Positions 63,668 to 64,000 of a DNA stretch of 64,000 nt are shown here, one piece after another (positions within the stretch are counted from its first letter, which is position 1; each line of letters starts with the position of its first letter). This DNA comes from Bacillus sp. EB01. GTDB taxonomy: Bacteria > Bacillota > Bacilli > Bacillales > Cytobacillaceae. Location: positions 1,257,791 to 1,321,790 of the forward strand of contig NZ_HG964497.1 of NCBI RefSeq assembly GCF_000613125.1, read 5' to 3'. The notes under the pieces were generated by a model. It was not told where the DNA came from. It did not search any database and worked only from the letters and a program-made list of their open reading frames with translations. A program made the translations under genes and the position numbers.

Positions 63668-64000
63668 GAGCAGAACATTCATCGATACGTTTTGAAACGG
63701 CAGCTCCGCCGGAATATGGAACGATAAAAGTCGGTGACCTTGTACTTGAAAGCGGTGTGATACTCCCTGAAACCGAGCTAACCTTCGAAAGGACCGGGAA
63801 TAGGGGAGGCCCTATCATCCTGGTTTGCCATGCTCTAACAGGAAATCAGTTTACGATTGGTACGGAAAACTATCCCGGCTGGTGGCATGGCCTGATTGGT
63901 GATGGAAAGTATATCGATACGAAAGAATATGAGGTTATTACGTTCAATGTATTGGGAGGCTGCTCGGGATCAACTGGTCCAACTAGTATAAATCCTCTTT
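63664..64000 (+). CDS. metX: Homoserine O-acetyltransferase, N-terminal part
   Basis: 112 codons visible before the right edge. The translation begins [20 protein letters not shown] and contains [11 protein letters not shown] and [18 protein letters not shown], typical of the alpha/beta-hydrolase MetX family. It supplies O-acetylhomoserine to MetY. The ATG overlaps the metY stop. The catalytic Ser-Asp-His lie beyond the window. Confidence 0.93.
   Translation, partial: MRAEHSSIRFETAAPPEYGTIKVGDLVLESGVILPETELTFERTGNRGGPIILVCHALTGNQFTIGTENYPGWWHGLIGDGKYIDTKEYEVITFNVLGGCSGSTGPTSINPL

Overview
The window looks like a chromosomal segment of an endospore-forming member of the Bacillaceae (low-to-moderate GC). 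Evidence for this is the YunB and YhcN-type sporulation genes, a gerK-like germinant receptor operon with a sigma-G-type promoter, T-box and S-box leaders, and MhqR, CcpA and Fur type operators. There is no phage, plasmid or intact insertion sequence. Genus is not established.

Layout: 1-86, start of glpD (partial, minus). 508-663, a 36-codon orphan ORF with its own terminator. 795-13164 (minus), a complete branched-chain amino acid operon in the order ilvE-ilvD-[T-box]-ilvB-ilvN-ilvC-leuA-leuB-leuC-leuD-ilvA, with a small interspersed repeat between leuB and leuC. 13359-20441, a 3-hydroxybutyrate/acetoacetate catabolic cluster (CoA-transferase A and B, thiolase, GntP-type permease, 3-hydroxybutyrate dehydrogenase) with two near-perfect sigma-54 promoters, cre sites and a downstream sigma-54 activator gene. 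20559-25515, yunB, an old-yellow-enzyme oxidoreductase, a DUF1259 protein, an mhqO-type dioxygenase under an MhqR box, and proline dehydrogenase. 25606-29407 (minus), the gerK-like receptor. 29431-32299, a TetR regulator divergent from a DHA2 efflux pump. 32492-36550, a small protein, a secreted protein and a two-component system. 36634-38656, a GH13 alpha-glucosidase with a decayed second copy. 38657-42954, NrnB, nitroreductase, Ogt, a 5 x 52-bp palindromic tandem array and an SDR. 43234-44977, a SAM hydrolase overlapping a DUF2971 gene. 45185-50595, LTA-synthase-like, MFS, PepF. 51041-55570, a very large modular subtilase. 56118-56882, a TipA-like MerR regulator with a probable internal start. 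57045-60877, a Fur-controlled petrobactin-type siderophore ABC transporter. 60990-61953 (minus), an Asn/Gly-rich YhcN-like lipoprotein. 62135-64000, a SAM-I riboswitch with metY and the start of metX.

No single region looks like a textbook undescribed system. The best leads are: (1) the 52-bp tandem palindrome array at 41801-42060; (2) two copies (30501-30697 and 39993-40158) of a structured repeat bounded by ATAAA, sitting in the 5' leaders of an efflux pump and a nitroreductase gene; (3) the translationally coupled SAM-hydrolase/DUF2971 pair; (4) the dual sigma-54 plus cre control of the ketone-body cluster; (5) the internal TipAS-like start. All calls come from reading the sequence; no database search was run.
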